Assembly: GCF_020400825.1 (NCBI RefSeq) | Contig: NZ_JAINVH010000004.1 | Span: forward strand, 124,001-188,000 | Reading direction: 5' to 3' | DNA length: 64,000 bases | Source of the DNA: Streptomyces sp. HPF1205 | GTDB taxonomy: Bacteria > Actinomycetota > Actinomycetes > Streptomycetales > Streptomycetaceae | Shown: one piece after another, positions 1-9,634 of the stretch | Position numbering within the stretch: position 1 is the first letter of the stretch | How the letters are laid out: each line of letters starts with the position of its first letter | Program-made: the position numbers and the translations under genes | The notes under the pieces: generated by a model | What the model saw: only the letters and a program-made list of their open reading frames with translations | Database searches by the model: none | What the model was told of the DNA's origin: nothing

Positions 1-695
1 TCGGGTGCGGGCCGGGGCGGCGCCACGGGCGTGCCGACGGGCGGCGGGGGCGCGGCGGGGGCGGTGGCCCGGGGCAGGGGGGACGTCGTCGCCCGCACGG
101 ACGGCGGCGCGGCGGGCGGCGGTCCCGCCGGGGCGACCGCCTCCTCCCGCACTGTCCGCGCACCTCCGCCGGGTTCCGGCGCCGGCGGCGGTGCGGCGGG
201 CGGGGGCGGAACGCAAGTCCGGCCCTTCGGCGGGGCGCCGTCCCGCGCCTGTGGGACCGCTGCCCCGCCCTGCCCGGCTCGCGCGTCCTGGCCACCACGC
301 GCCGGGGCGGCCGCCGGACCGGCGGGCGGGCGCGCCGCCACCGGCCGCGGCGGCTCGACGCGCGACGCCGCGTCCGGAGGGGGCATCGAGGGCCGTGAGG
401 GGTTCGGCGTCGGCAGGCGCGCGGCCGCGGGCGGCCGGGCCGGCTGGGCCGGCCGGGGTGGTTCGACGGGGCGCGGCGGAAGCGGCGGGGACGGACGGGA
501 CGCAGGAGCCGCCGGCGGGGGCGGAGGCAGCGGCGGAGCGGCCGTCGGCTTCGGCGGGGTCCGCGGCGGGTGCGGATCCTCGCCGCGACCACCGGAGGGC
601 CGCTCCTCTCCGCTGGGCACCGAGGCCGCCGCGCGGGGGTGGAGCGGGGGGAGCGGACGGGAGGAATTGTGTCCGTTGTCCACTCCGGTGCTCAC
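1..695 (-). CDS. N-terminal part of an unidentified proline-rich protein (runs off the window)
   Basis: A leftward frame with no stop codon runs from a GTG at 693-695 to the window edge, giving about 231 residues of the N-terminus. The GTG is preceded by a good ribosome binding site (GAGGGG about 8 bases upstream). The first residues read MSTGVDNGHNSSRPLPPLHP, followed by a stretch very rich in Pro, Ala and Arg with almost no hydrophobic segments and no signal peptide, so it looks like a disordered cytoplasmic N-terminal region. In Streptomyces such regions often precede a membrane or enzymatic domain, but that part lies outside the window. I do not recognise the family. It is divergent from the aldolase-like gene at 957. 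Confidence 0.5.
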   Translation of the reverse strand, partial: MSTGVDNGHNSSRPLPPLHPRAAASVPSGEERPSGGRGEDPHPPRTPPKPTAAPPLPPPPPAAPASRPSPPLPPRPVEPPRPAQPARPPAAARLPTPNPSRPSMPPPDAASRVEPPRPVAARPPAGPAAAPARGGQDARAGQGGAAVPQARDGAPPKGRTCVPPPPAAPPPAPEPGGGARTVREEAVAPAGPPPAAPPSVRATTSPLPRATAPAAPPPPVGTPVAPPRPAP

Positions 696-944
696 CCGGC
701 GCCCCCCTCGTGACCTGTACCTGCGGCAGCCTCGCGTCACTTTACGGGGTCGGCGCGGCCCGCGCCGCCGCCGGGTCGGTCCGCCCGTACCCCCGGCCGC
801 CGCGTCGCGATCCGCCGGCCTCCGTCGCTTCCGGGCGCCGGAGCCGTCACCCTCACTGTCCCCGGCGCCGGAACCGCCGTCCAGCCCCGCGTACCGCCAA
901 GTGCCGCGGCGCTGCGGGGGCTACCGTCCGGTAGCCGATTCTGG

Positions 945-950
945 CAGTCT
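945..950 (+). promoter_or_regulatory. possible -10 element of a leaderless promoter
   Basis: CAGTCT lies 6 bases before the ATG at 957, and there is no Shine-Dalgarno sequence in front of that ATG. The position fits a leaderless Streptomyces promoter, but the first base differs from the TANNNT consensus. Confidence 0.3.
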
Positions 951-956
951 GCCGTC

Positions 957-2162
957 ATGTCAGAGCGCGCTGCCGACCGGGCCCGGTACGACCGGGCCAC
1001 CGACCGTCTCGACGCCCCGCTGGCCCTGGTGGACCTCGCGGCGTTCGACGCGAACGCGGCGGACCTGGTGCGCAGAGCGGCGGGCAAGCCGATCCGGGTC
1101 GCGTCGAAGTCCGTGCGCTGCCGGGCGCTGCTGGAGCGGGTGCTGGCCCGTGACGGTTTCGCGGGCGTGATGTCCTTCACGCTCGCCGAGTCGCTGTGGC
1201 TGGCCCGGGCCGGGTTCACCGACGTCCTGCTCGCCTACCCTTCCGCCGACCGCGGCGGCTACGCGGAACTGACCGCCGATCCGAAGCTGGCCGGGGCCGT
1301 CACGGTCATGGTCGACGACGAGGCGCAGCTCGACCTGATCGACGCCGCACGCGGCGGGACCGGCACCGAGACCGTGCGGGTGTGCCTCGAACTGGACACC
1401 TCGCTGCGCGCGTTGGGCGGTCGGCTGCGGATCGGCGCGCTGCGCTCCCCGCTGCACGCGCCGGAGCGGCTCGCGCGGCTGGCCCGCGCCGTCACCGCGC
1501 GGCGCGGCTTCACGGTGGTGGGGATCATGGGGTACGAGGGCCATGTCGCCGGGGTCGGCGACGCGGTCGCCGGACGCCCGGCCCGTTCGCTGGCGATCCG
1601 GCTCATGCAGGCGGCGGCCCGCAGGGAGCTGGCGGCGCGCCGGGCGGAGGCGGTGGCCGCGGTGCGCGCGGTGGCGCCGGACCTGGAGTTCGTCAACGGC
1701 GGCGGCACGGGCAGTGTGCAGCACACGGCCGCCGAGGACGCCGTCACCGAGATCGCCGCGGGTTCCGGGCTCTACGTGCCGCGGCTGTTCGACAACTACA
1801 CCTCGTTCCGCGGCCGTCCTGCCGCCCTGTTCGCGCTGCCGGTGGTGCGCCGCCCGGGCGTCGGCGTCGTCACGGTGCTCGGCGGCGGCTACCCGGCCTC
1901 CGGCGCGGCCGGCAAGGACCGCCTGCCGGTGCCGTACCTGCCCGAAGGGCTGCGCTACGACCCGCAGGAAGGCCCGGGCGAGGTGCAGACGCCGCTGCTG
2001 GGCACGGCCGCGGACGACCTGCGGATCGGCGACAAGGTGTGGTTCCGGCACGCGAAGGCCGGTGAGCTGTGCGAGCGTTTCGACCGGCTGCACCTGGTGG
2101 AGGGCGACCGGGTGACCGCGACGGTGCCGACGTACCGGGGCGAGGGAAAGACGTTCCTGTAG
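957..2162 (+). CDS. PLP-dependent amino acid deaminase/aldolase (alanine racemase N-terminal fold)
   Basis: 401 residues. The N-terminal half matches the alanine racemase TIM-barrel family (COG3616, D-threonine aldolase / D-serine dehydratase-like). The segment PIRVASKSVRC around residues 45-55 carries the likely PLP-binding lysine (Lys51). GIMGYEGHVAGVGD and FVNGGGTGSV in the middle are phosphate-binding loops typical of the family, and the C-terminus has the RIGDKVWFRHAKAGELCERF region found in D-threonine aldolase-like proteins. It is cytoplasmic, and its substrate cannot be told from sequence. No Shine-Dalgarno precedes the ATG. The stop codon is the first of a run of in-frame TAG codons. 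Family assignment is firm; the precise reaction is not. Confidence 0.85.
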   Translation: MSERAADRARYDRATDRLDAPLALVDLAAFDANAADLVRRAAGKPIRVASKSVRCRALLERVLARDGFAGVMSFTLAESLWLARAGFTDVLLAYPSADRGGYAELTADPKLAGAVTVMVDDEAQLDLIDAARGGTGTETVRVCLELDTSLRALGGRLRIGALRSPLHAPERLARLARAVTARRGFTVVGIMGYEGHVAGVGDAVAGRPARSLAIRLMQAAARRELAARRAEAVAAVRAVAPDLEFVNGGGTGSVQHTAAEDAVTEIAAGSGLYVPRLFDNYTSFRGRPAALFALPVVRRPGVGVVTVLGGGYPASGAAGKDRLPVPYLPEGLRYDPQEGPGEVQTPLLGTAADDLRIGDKVWFRHAKAGELCERFDRLHLVEGDRVTATVPTYRGEGKTFL

Positions 2163-2219
2163 GGCCTGTAGATCCTGTAGCGCCTGTAGCGCCTGTAGCG
2201 CCTGTAGCGCCTGTAGCGC
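2160..2219 (+). repeat. 9-bp tandem repeat containing seven in-frame amber stops
   Basis: The end of the preceding gene runs into near-identical 9-bp units of the form CTGTAGCGC. TAG occurs every 9 bases, ending at 2162, 2171, 2180, 2189, 2198, 2207 and 2216, always in the same frame as the gene. The first two units are diverged (GGC and ATC as spacer codons) and the rest are identical. Confidence 0.9.
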
Positions 2220-2252
2220 CCGCCCGGCCGCCGCTACGGCCGGCGGCGGCGC

Positions 2253-3233
2253 TCAGACCCCGGTCCCGCTACCGCCGGTCGTGCCGCCGCTGGTGTCCTT
2301 CTTGATGCCCTCGGTGATCCGGTCCATCACGTCGGGGCCGGGGGCCTGGCCGCCCACGTCGAAGCCGAAGCGGACCACGACGAGCTTGGACGGGTCGGCC
2401 GGGGACGGGAAGACCAGCGACTCGACGTAGCCGTCCGTACCGGAGGTGGTCGTCACCTTCCAGCGCACCATGTAGCCCTGCTGCCCGGCCACGGTCACGG
2501 ACTTGGACTCCAGCTCCTGGTGGGAGGTGGTGGCGCCGTAGGCCTTCGTGTCGTAGGAGCTGGTGGCGTTGGACGCGATGTCGGCCTTGGCCGCCGCCTC
2601 GGGGTCGGTCCCGGTGAGCTTCAAGGCGGCCGCGGGCTCGGCGAACGCCCCGCCGCGCTCGCACTCCTGCGTCGCTTCCAAGGGGCACGGGTACGGGCCC
2701 GTGTCCACGCTCGCGCCTATGCCGGCCTCGCCCGACCTACCCTTCCAGCCGTCGAGCACGGGCAGGCTGATCTTGTCGTACGCGTCCACCGCGCGGCCGC
2801 CGGTCGACGGGGCGCCCTGCGAGCCCCCGGACCCGTCCGACCCGCCGGACCCGTCCGAGCCACCGGGCCCGCCGTCCGAGGGTCCCGGTGCGACGTGGTG
2901 CGGCAGCGTCGCGGTGGGCGTCGGCGTGCCCTTGTCCCCGGCGTCCTTCTTGTCGTCGCCCTTGCCGAGTACGAGGATGCCGGCGACGACGCCGCCTATC
3001 AGCACGAGTGCGGCCACGATGGCGATCACCACGGTGCCGGTGCGCCGCCGCCCGCCGGGGCCGCCGGCGATGACGTCGCCGCCCGCGTAGGGGTGGGTGA
3101 ACGCGCCGTCCGGGACCGGGGCGGTCCTCGTGTACTCGGTCCACGCGCTGCCGTCCCACCAGCGTTCCATGGCTGGGCCGTTGCCTGTGTGCCCGGGTTC
3201 CCTGTACCAGCCGGGCGGGGTGTTCGTCGTCAC
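2253..3233 (-). CDS. DUF2510-domain membrane-anchored protein with extracellular C-terminal domain
   Basis: About 326 residues from the chosen GTG at 3231-3233; a TTG at 3254 is in frame but has no better signals. The N-terminus holds a DUF2510 motif (PPGWYREPG followed by WWDGSAWTEYT). After a short linker comes one transmembrane helix (VVIAIVAALVLIGGVVAGIL, about residues 70-95). A Thr/Pro/Gly/Ser-rich linker follows, then a globular C-terminal domain of about 170 residues with two Cys near CPLEATQEC. DUF2510 proteins are usually cytoplasmic-N, outside-C, so the C-terminal domain should be extracytoplasmic. A possible promoter (TTACGG, 17-bp spacer, CATAAA) sits just upstream and would give a near-leaderless transcript. 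The function is unknown. Confidence 0.75.
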   Translation of the reverse strand: MTTNTPPGWYREPGHTGNGPAMERWWDGSAWTEYTRTAPVPDGAFTHPYAGGDVIAGGPGGRRRTGTVVIAIVAALVLIGGVVAGILVLGKGDDKKDAGDKGTPTPTATLPHHVAPGPSDGGPGGSDGSGGSDGSGGSQGAPSTGGRAVDAYDKISLPVLDGWKGRSGEAGIGASVDTGPYPCPLEATQECERGGAFAEPAAALKLTGTDPEAAAKADIASNATSSYDTKAYGATTSHQELESKSVTVAGQQGYMVRWKVTTTSGTDGYVESLVFPSPADPSKLVVVRFGFDVGGQAPGPDVMDRITEGIKKDTSGGTTGGSGTGV

Positions 3234-3292
3234 GCCGGTCACTTTATGGCCCAAGCATGAGAATCCCGTAAGGACGAGGGGTCACAGGCCCG

Positions 3293-4045
3293 TCACAGTC
3301 CGGCCGCGCGTCCGGGCGGGGGCGCCGCGCGACGCAGAGCCTCGCCGAGGACGGCGGGGGCCTCGGCGAGCGAGGGGCCGTACCAGGTGAGGTGGCGGCC
3401 GCTGACGAGGGCGGCGGGCAGGTGCGGGAACGCCTCGGGGCCGTCGGCGGCGGTGAAGCGGTAGGGCTCGTCCGGCAGGACGACCAGGTCGGCGGGCGGC
3501 AGGTCGGCGACGTCGAACCGGGGGTAGCGCTCGGTGTGCCCGGCGAAGACGTGGTCGACGCCGAGGCGGGCGAGCAGGTCGCCGGCGAAGGTGTCGCGGC
3601 CGAGCGCCATCCACGGGCGGCGCCAGACGGGGACCACGGCGGTGCGGCGGCGCGGGTGGGCGGGCAGGTCGCGCCACGCGGCCTCGGCGGCCTCCAGCCA
3701 GCCGGGCGGGGCGAGGCCGCAGCCGTCGGCCAGCACCCGCCGCAGCTCGGCGAACGCCTGCGGCAGCGAACGTACTTCGGTGACCATGACGCGGAGGCCG
3801 GCGGCGCGCAGGGCGTCCAGGTCGGCGCGGCGGTTCTCCTCCTCGTTGGCGATCACGAGGTCGGGGGCCAGGGCGATGATCGCGGGCACGTCCGGGTTCT
3901 TGGTGCCGCCGATCCGGGCGACGTCGAGGCCGGCCGGGTGGCTGCACCAGCGCGTCGCGCCGACCAGCAGGCCGGGCCCGGTGGCGGCGACCGCCTCGGT
4001 CAGCGACGGCACCAGGGAGACGACGCGGTGGGGCGGATGGCTCAC
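3293..4045 (-). CDS. BtuF-like helical-backbone metal receptor / periplasmic-binding-fold protein
   Basis: 250 residues from a GTG at 4043-4045. The sequence starts SHPPHRVVSLVPSLTEAVAATG, the classic beginning of the helical-backbone cobalamin/iron-siderophore receptor fold, and continues with GTKNPDVPAIIALAPDLVIA and a C-terminal LPPADLVVLPDEPY strand. No signal peptide or lipobox is visible, unlike true BtuF, and no ABC permease or ATPase is nearby, so it may not be a transporter component. The start was chosen because the receptor domain begins directly after it; a much longer upstream open frame overlaps the divergent exonuclease and is not credible. TACCGT lies 6 bases upstream with no Shine-Dalgarno, which suggests a leaderless mRNA. 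Confidence 0.75.
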   Translation of the reverse strand: MSHPPHRVVSLVPSLTEAVAATGPGLLVGATRWCSHPAGLDVARIGGTKNPDVPAIIALAPDLVIANEEENRRADLDALRAAGLRVMVTEVRSLPQAFAELRRVLADGCGLAPPGWLEAAEAAWRDLPAHPRRRTAVVPVWRRPWMALGRDTFAGDLLARLGVDHVFAGHTERYPRFDVADLPPADLVVLPDEPYRFTAADGPEAFPHLPAALVSGRHLTWYGPSLAEAPAVLGEALRRAAPPPGRAAGL

Positions 4046-4051
4046 CGCACC

Positions 4052-4057
4052 ACGGTA
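4052..4057 (-). promoter_or_regulatory. -10 element (TACCGT) of a probable leaderless promoter
   Basis: TACCGT ends 6 bases before the GTG start of the BtuF-like gene, which has no ribosome binding site. Confidence 0.4.
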
Positions 4058-4093
4058 CGGCCCGTTGTCGGCGGCGCGTGCGATGCTGGCGCC

Positions 4094-5062
4094 GTGAACG
4101 CTCGAACGCCCGGCAAGCTGCTCCTGCTCGACACCGCGAGCCTGTACTTCCGCGCCTTTTACGGGGTGCCCGAATCGGTGCGCGCCCCCGACGGCACACC
4201 GGTCAACGCGGTGCGCGGGCTGCTGGACTTCATCGCCCGGCTGGTCAGGGACCACTCCCCCACCGAACTGGTCGCGTGCATGGACGCGGACTGGCGGCCG
4301 CGGTGGCGGGTGGACCTGATCCCGTCGTACAAGGCCCACCGGGTGGCGGCCGGCGAAGAAGACGGGGAGGCCGGGGAGGCCGGGGAGACCGGCGGTGGGG
4401 CCGAGGACGTGCCGGACACGCTGTCCCCGCAGGTGCCGGTGATCGAGGCGGTGCTGGACGCGGTGGGCATCGCCCGCCTGGGCGTGGCAGGTTACGAGGC
4501 GGACGACGTGATCGGCACGCTCGCGGCGCGCGCGGCCACGCCCGTGGCGATCGTGACGGGCGACCGGGACCTGTTCCAACTGGTCGACGACGCCCGGGAG
4601 GTGCGGGTGCTGTTCCCGCGCAAGGGCGTCGGCGACCCCGAGGTGATCGACGAGGAGGCGATCCTGGTCCGGTACGGGGTGCGCGCGGATCAGTACGCGG
4701 ACTTCGCGGCCCTTCGCGGCGACCCCAGCGACGGGCTGCCGGGGGTGAAGGGCATCGGCGACAAGTCCGCGGCCGAGCTGATCACGCGGTACGGGGACCT
4801 GGCGGGGGTGCGGGCGGCGGCCGACGAGCCCCTGTCGAAGCTGACGCCCGCCCGCCGGCGCAATATCAAGGAGGCGGCGTCCTACCTGGAGGTGGCGCCG
4901 AAGGTGGTGGCGGTGGCCCGCGACGTACCGCTGCCGGACTTCGACGCGCGGCTGCCGGCCGGACCGGCGGACCCCGACGGCCTGCTCGCCCTGGCCGGTC
5001 GCTGGGGTCTGGGCGGTTCCCTCGACCGGCTGCTGGAGTCGCTGGCGGTGGCCGCCGGCTGA
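4094..5062 (+). CDS. 5'-3' exonuclease (FEN / Pol I N-terminal domain-like)
   Basis: 322 residues from a GTG at 4094. It has the PIN-like nuclease core: LLLLDTASLYFRAFYGVPE with Asp13, GYEADDVIGTLAA (metal-binding acidic cluster), VTGDRDLFQLVDD, and the helix-3-turn-helix GVKGIGDKSAAELITRYGDL that binds DNA. This is the 5'-nuclease domain of DNA polymerase I as a stand-alone protein, which Streptomyces carry besides polA. It probably removes flaps or RNA primers. A Gly/Glu-rich insert of about 20 residues follows the KAHR motif around residue 80, where the substrate arch lies. GATGCT 6 bases before the start and no Shine-Dalgarno suggest leaderless transcription. Confidence 0.88.
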   Translation: MNARTPGKLLLLDTASLYFRAFYGVPESVRAPDGTPVNAVRGLLDFIARLVRDHSPTELVACMDADWRPRWRVDLIPSYKAHRVAAGEEDGEAGEAGETGGGAEDVPDTLSPQVPVIEAVLDAVGIARLGVAGYEADDVIGTLAARAATPVAIVTGDRDLFQLVDDAREVRVLFPRKGVGDPEVIDEEAILVRYGVRADQYADFAALRGDPSDGLPGVKGIGDKSAAELITRYGDLAGVRAAADEPLSKLTPARRRNIKEAASYLEVAPKVVAVARDVPLPDFDARLPAGPADPDGLLALAGRWGLGGSLDRLLESLAVAAG

Positions 5063-5089
5063 CGCGCCGGGCGGGCGTGCGCCGCCCGG

Positions 5090-6319
5090 CTACTCCAGCG
5101 TGACCGGGATCTCCCGCCAGCCGTGGGCGATGAACGACGGCACCTGCCTCAGGTCGGCGGGGTCGACCGCGAGGGCGAGGCGCGGGTAGCGGTCGAAGAG
5201 CGCGGGCAGGGCGGTGACGGCTTCCATGCGGGCCAGCGGGGCGCCGATGCAGCGGTGGACGCCGATGCCGAACGCGAGGTGGTCGTCGGCGGCCCTGCCG
5301 GGGTCGAACTCGCCGGCCGTGGGCCCGTAGTGCTGCGGGTCGAGGCCCGCCGCCGCGTACGTGGTGACGATCGCGTCGCCCGCCGCGATGGTCACGCCGC
5401 CGATCGTGATGTCGCTGACGGCGAACCGCAGCGGGAGCGCCGCGATCGAGGGGTGCCTGCGCAGCACCTCGTCGATGACGGCCTCCCACCCGATCTCGCC
5501 GGTCCGGACGGCGGCGAGCTGCCGGGGGTGGCGCAGCAGCGCGACCACCGCGTTGCCGATGAGGTTGACGGTGGTCTCGAAGCCGGCCCCGATCACCAGC
5601 AGCAGTGTGTCGAGGAGTTCCTGGTCGCCGAGCCGGTCGCCGTCCTCGGCCCGTACCCGGATCAGCTCGGTGGTCATGTCGTCGCCGGGGCTGCGCGTCT
5701 TGTACTCCACCAGGGCCGGCAGGACCGTGGCGATCTCCCGCTGCACGAAGGCCGCGTGCTCCGGGCTCGGGTCGGAGGTGTCCATGACGGCCGCGAGGAG
5801 GGTGCCGGTGGCGGCCGCCAAGTGGTCGGGCACGCCGAACAGTTCGCAGATCACGCGCATCGGCAGCGGGTGCGCGTAACCGGCACGCAGCTCGACCGCT
5901 CCCGCGGCGCCGGCCCGGGCCGGGAGGGCGTCGAGCAGATCCGTGGTGACGGCCTCGATCCGGGGCCGCATCGCCTCGGTCCGCCGGGCGGTGAAGCTGG
6001 GCGCGACCAGCTTGCGCAGCCGGGTGTGGTCGGGGCCGTAGGTGGAGAGCATGTTGACCACGCCCACCCAGTTCACGATCCAGGCCCACGCGGGGTGTTC
6101 GCCGATCTCGGGCCACAACGCCCAGTGCCGCCGGGCGTCCTTGCTGACCCGCGGGTCCAGCACCAGCGACTTCAAGGTGGCGTGGCCGGTGGGCGCCCAG
6201 GCCGGGATGCCGCCGGGCAGCTCGACCGGGACGATCTCGCCGAGCGCGCGCAGCCGCGCGCTCTCCGCGTGGATGTCCGTGCCGAAGGGGTCGATGGCCA
6301 GGCGGGCGGTCGTGGTCAT
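5090..6319 (-). CDS. cytochrome P450
   Basis: 409 residues, normal for a soluble bacterial class I P450. All signature motifs are present: the I-helix [11 protein letters not shown], the K-helix ExxR within [11 protein letters not shown], and the haem loop [17 protein letters not shown] with the axial cysteine at about residue 357. The ATG at 6319 has GGAG about 10 bases upstream. The enzyme is cytoplasmic, needs ferredoxin and ferredoxin reductase, and its substrate is unknown. No redox partner is adjacent; the nearest ferredoxin in the window is at 31442, which may be unrelated. It is divergent from the deacetylase gene, with repeated operator-like half-sites between them. Confidence 0.95.
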   Translation of the reverse strand: MTTTARLAIDPFGTDIHAESARLRALGEIVPVELPGGIPAWAPTGHATLKSLVLDPRVSKDARRHWALWPEIGEHPAWAWIVNWVGVVNMLSTYGPDHTRLRKLVAPSFTARRTEAMRPRIEAVTTDLLDALPARAGAAGAVELRAGYAHPLPMRVICELFGVPDHLAAATGTLLAAVMDTSDPSPEHAAFVQREIATVLPALVEYKTRSPGDDMTTELIRVRAEDGDRLGDQELLDTLLLVIGAGFETTVNLIGNAVVALLRHPRQLAAVRTGEIGWEAVIDEVLRRHPSIAALPLRFAVSDITIGGVTIAAGDAIVTTYAAAGLDPQHYGPTAGEFDPGRAADDHLAFGIGVHRCIGAPLARMEAVTALPALFDRYPRLALAVDPADLRQVPSFIAHGWREIPVTLE

Positions 6320-6476
6320 GTGCGCGCATCTCCAGGCCGGTCGGGGGCCCGGGGGCCGCGCGCCCCCGCTGGGCCTCGCTCGATGACGGGTCGCCCACCA
6401 GTACACACCGCGCCGGTACGGTCGCGCTCAGTTTTGGGCGAAGATCCACCTGACGGTGCGGCGGGGGGCGACCCCT

Positions 6477-6508
6477 CTATACCTTCCATGTATAGACGGT
6501 GTGTATAG
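6477..6508. promoter_or_regulatory. three phased CTATAC/GTATAG half-sites between the P450 and deacetylase genes
   Basis: CTATAC at 6477-6482, GTATAG at 6490-6495 and GTATAG at 6503-6508 start exactly 13 bp apart. The first two form an inverted repeat with a 7-bp spacer; the last two form a direct repeat of TGTATAG. The third site overlaps a consensus -10 (TATAGT) pointing to the deacetylase, whose ATG is 65 bp downstream. This AT-rich patch stands out from its surroundings and looks like an operator for an unlinked regulator. Confidence 0.55.
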
Positions 6509-6572
6509 TGAGCGCGTCCTGCCGCCCGGCAGGTTCACGCCCTTGCCCGCCACCCTTCCCGGAGGTCCCGCC

Positions 6573-7433
6573 ATGCCCCAACACCCCCGAAGGGCCCGGC
6601 GGACGGGTGTCGCCGCCGCTCTCAGCGTCTGCCTGTCACTGGGGCTGAGCGCCTGCGGCGCCACGTACGACGTCACTTCGCCGCGGGCCGCCCGCACGGC
6701 CGCGTACGAGGCGGCCCGCAAGGCCGGGACGGACGGGAAGGCCGGAGGGGACGGCAGGACCGGGACGGACGGCAAGACGGCGGGCGGCGGCGCGGGCGGA
6801 ACCGCGGCCCCGTCCGGCGCGGTGGACTGCCGCAAGGCCAAGTGCATAGCCCTGACCTTCGACGCGGGGCCCAGCGAGAACACCCCGGCGCTGCTGAGCA
6901 TCCTGGAGCGGAAGAAGGTCAAGGTCACCTTCTTCCTGCTGGGCCACAACCATGTCGACAAATACCCGGACCTGGTCAGGAAGATGGCCGCCGACGGCAA
7001 CGTGCTGGGCAACCACTCCTGGACCCACCCCGTGCTGACCTCGCTCCCGCCGGAGCGGATCCGGGCCGAACTGGACCACCTGGACTCGGCGGTGGAGAAA
7101 CTCACCGGCACCCGGCCCACCCTGATGCGCCCGCCGCAGGGCCGTACCGACAAGAAGGTCGAGAAGGTCTGCCGGGAGCTGGGGCTGGCGCAGGTGCTGT
7201 GGAGCGACACCGCGTCGGACTACGCCACGACCGACACCGCCCTCATCCAGAAGCGGATCCTGAAGGACGCGAGCCGGGACGGGATCATCCTGCTGCACGA
7301 CCTCTACAAGGGCACGGTGCCCGCGGTGCCCGGCATCATCGACGCCCTGCGGGCCCAGGGCTACACGTTCGTCACCGTGCCCGAACTGCTCGCCCCCGCC
7401 ACCGCGGAGCCCGGCATGGTCTACCGGCCCTGA
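6573..7433 (+). CDS. polysaccharide deacetylase (NodB homology) lipoprotein
   Basis: 286 residues from the ATG at 6573, preceded by GGAGG (6561-6565). The N-terminus has an Arg-rich region, a hydrophobic stretch and the lipobox LSAC, so the protein is probably a surface lipoprotein. A low-complexity Gly/Lys/Thr linker with GTDGK repeats follows (about residues 45-75). The NodB domain shows IALTFDAGPS (motif 1, second Asp replaced by Ala), GNHSWTHP with the metal-binding His pair (motif 2), MRPPQGRTD (motif 3) and IILLHDLYKG (motif 5). It should deacetylate peptidoglycan, chitin or xylan outside the cell. An upstream in-frame ATG at 6456 would bury the lipobox and is rejected. Confidence 0.9.
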   Translation: MPQHPRRARRTGVAAALSVCLSLGLSACGATYDVTSPRAARTAAYEAARKAGTDGKAGGDGRTGTDGKTAGGGAGGTAAPSGAVDCRKAKCIALTFDAGPSENTPALLSILERKKVKVTFFLLGHNHVDKYPDLVRKMAADGNVLGNHSWTHPVLTSLPPERIRAELDHLDSAVEKLTGTRPTLMRPPQGRTDKKVEKVCRELGLAQVLWSDTASDYATTDTALIQKRILKDASRDGIILLHDLYKGTVPAVPGIIDALRAQGYTFVTVPELLAPATAEPGMVYRP

Positions 7434-7536
7434 GACGTGGGGCGGACCGCCACGGGGGCACTCGCGCCCGGCCCTGCTCCACGGCCCTGCCCCACGGCCC
7501 GCACGCCGGGGACACCGCGACGCGACCGCGACCGCC

Positions 7537-7605
7537 GGGACCGCGCCCCCGGGGCCGCGACCCTGGGACCGCGACCCCGGGGCCGCGGGCGGGCAGCACC
7601 CGCGG
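7537..7605 (+). repeat. 28-bp-period direct repeat and small hairpin downstream of the deacetylase
   Basis: Two near-identical 23-bp copies starting GGGACCGCG lie at 7537-7559 and 7565-7587. They are followed by a short hairpin (CCGCGGG 7583-7589 with CCCGCGG 7599-7605) that may act as a weak terminator. The rest of 7434-7633 shows no gene. Confidence 0.5.
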
Positions 7606-7633
7606 CTTCACAACTTGAACACCGTCGGCCCTC

Positions 7634-9482
<1,849 letters not shown>

Positions 9483-9547
9483 GGGCACCCCGCACACCGC
9501 AAGCAGGACCGAACAACCGCATCACCGGCCTCGCGGGACCGCGTAGC

Positions 9548-9591
9548 GGCGCCCTGGTCGGCTGGTCCGTGGACCAGCCGACCAGGGCGCC
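9548..9591. terminator. strong bidirectional terminator hairpin
   Basis: A perfect 21-bp inverted repeat (9548-9568 and 9571-9591) with only GT between the arms is followed on the plus strand by CTCTTTA. It lies between the convergent cellulase and FG-GAP genes. Confidence 0.9.
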
Positions 9592-9634
9592 CTCTTTACC
9601 GCGGGCCGCCGCGAGGCCGCCCGCGGTTCGGTGG

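Noticed and set aside
5..1170. Two plus-strand open frames at the left edge
   Set aside because: Both are Gly/Arg/Ala-rich without a ribosome binding site or domain; the minus-strand frame from 695 has a better start signal.
3392..4093. Upstream in-frame extension of the 5'-3' exonuclease
   Set aside because: It overlaps the convincing BtuF-like gene on the other strand and has no family match; the nuclease domain begins directly after GTG 4094.
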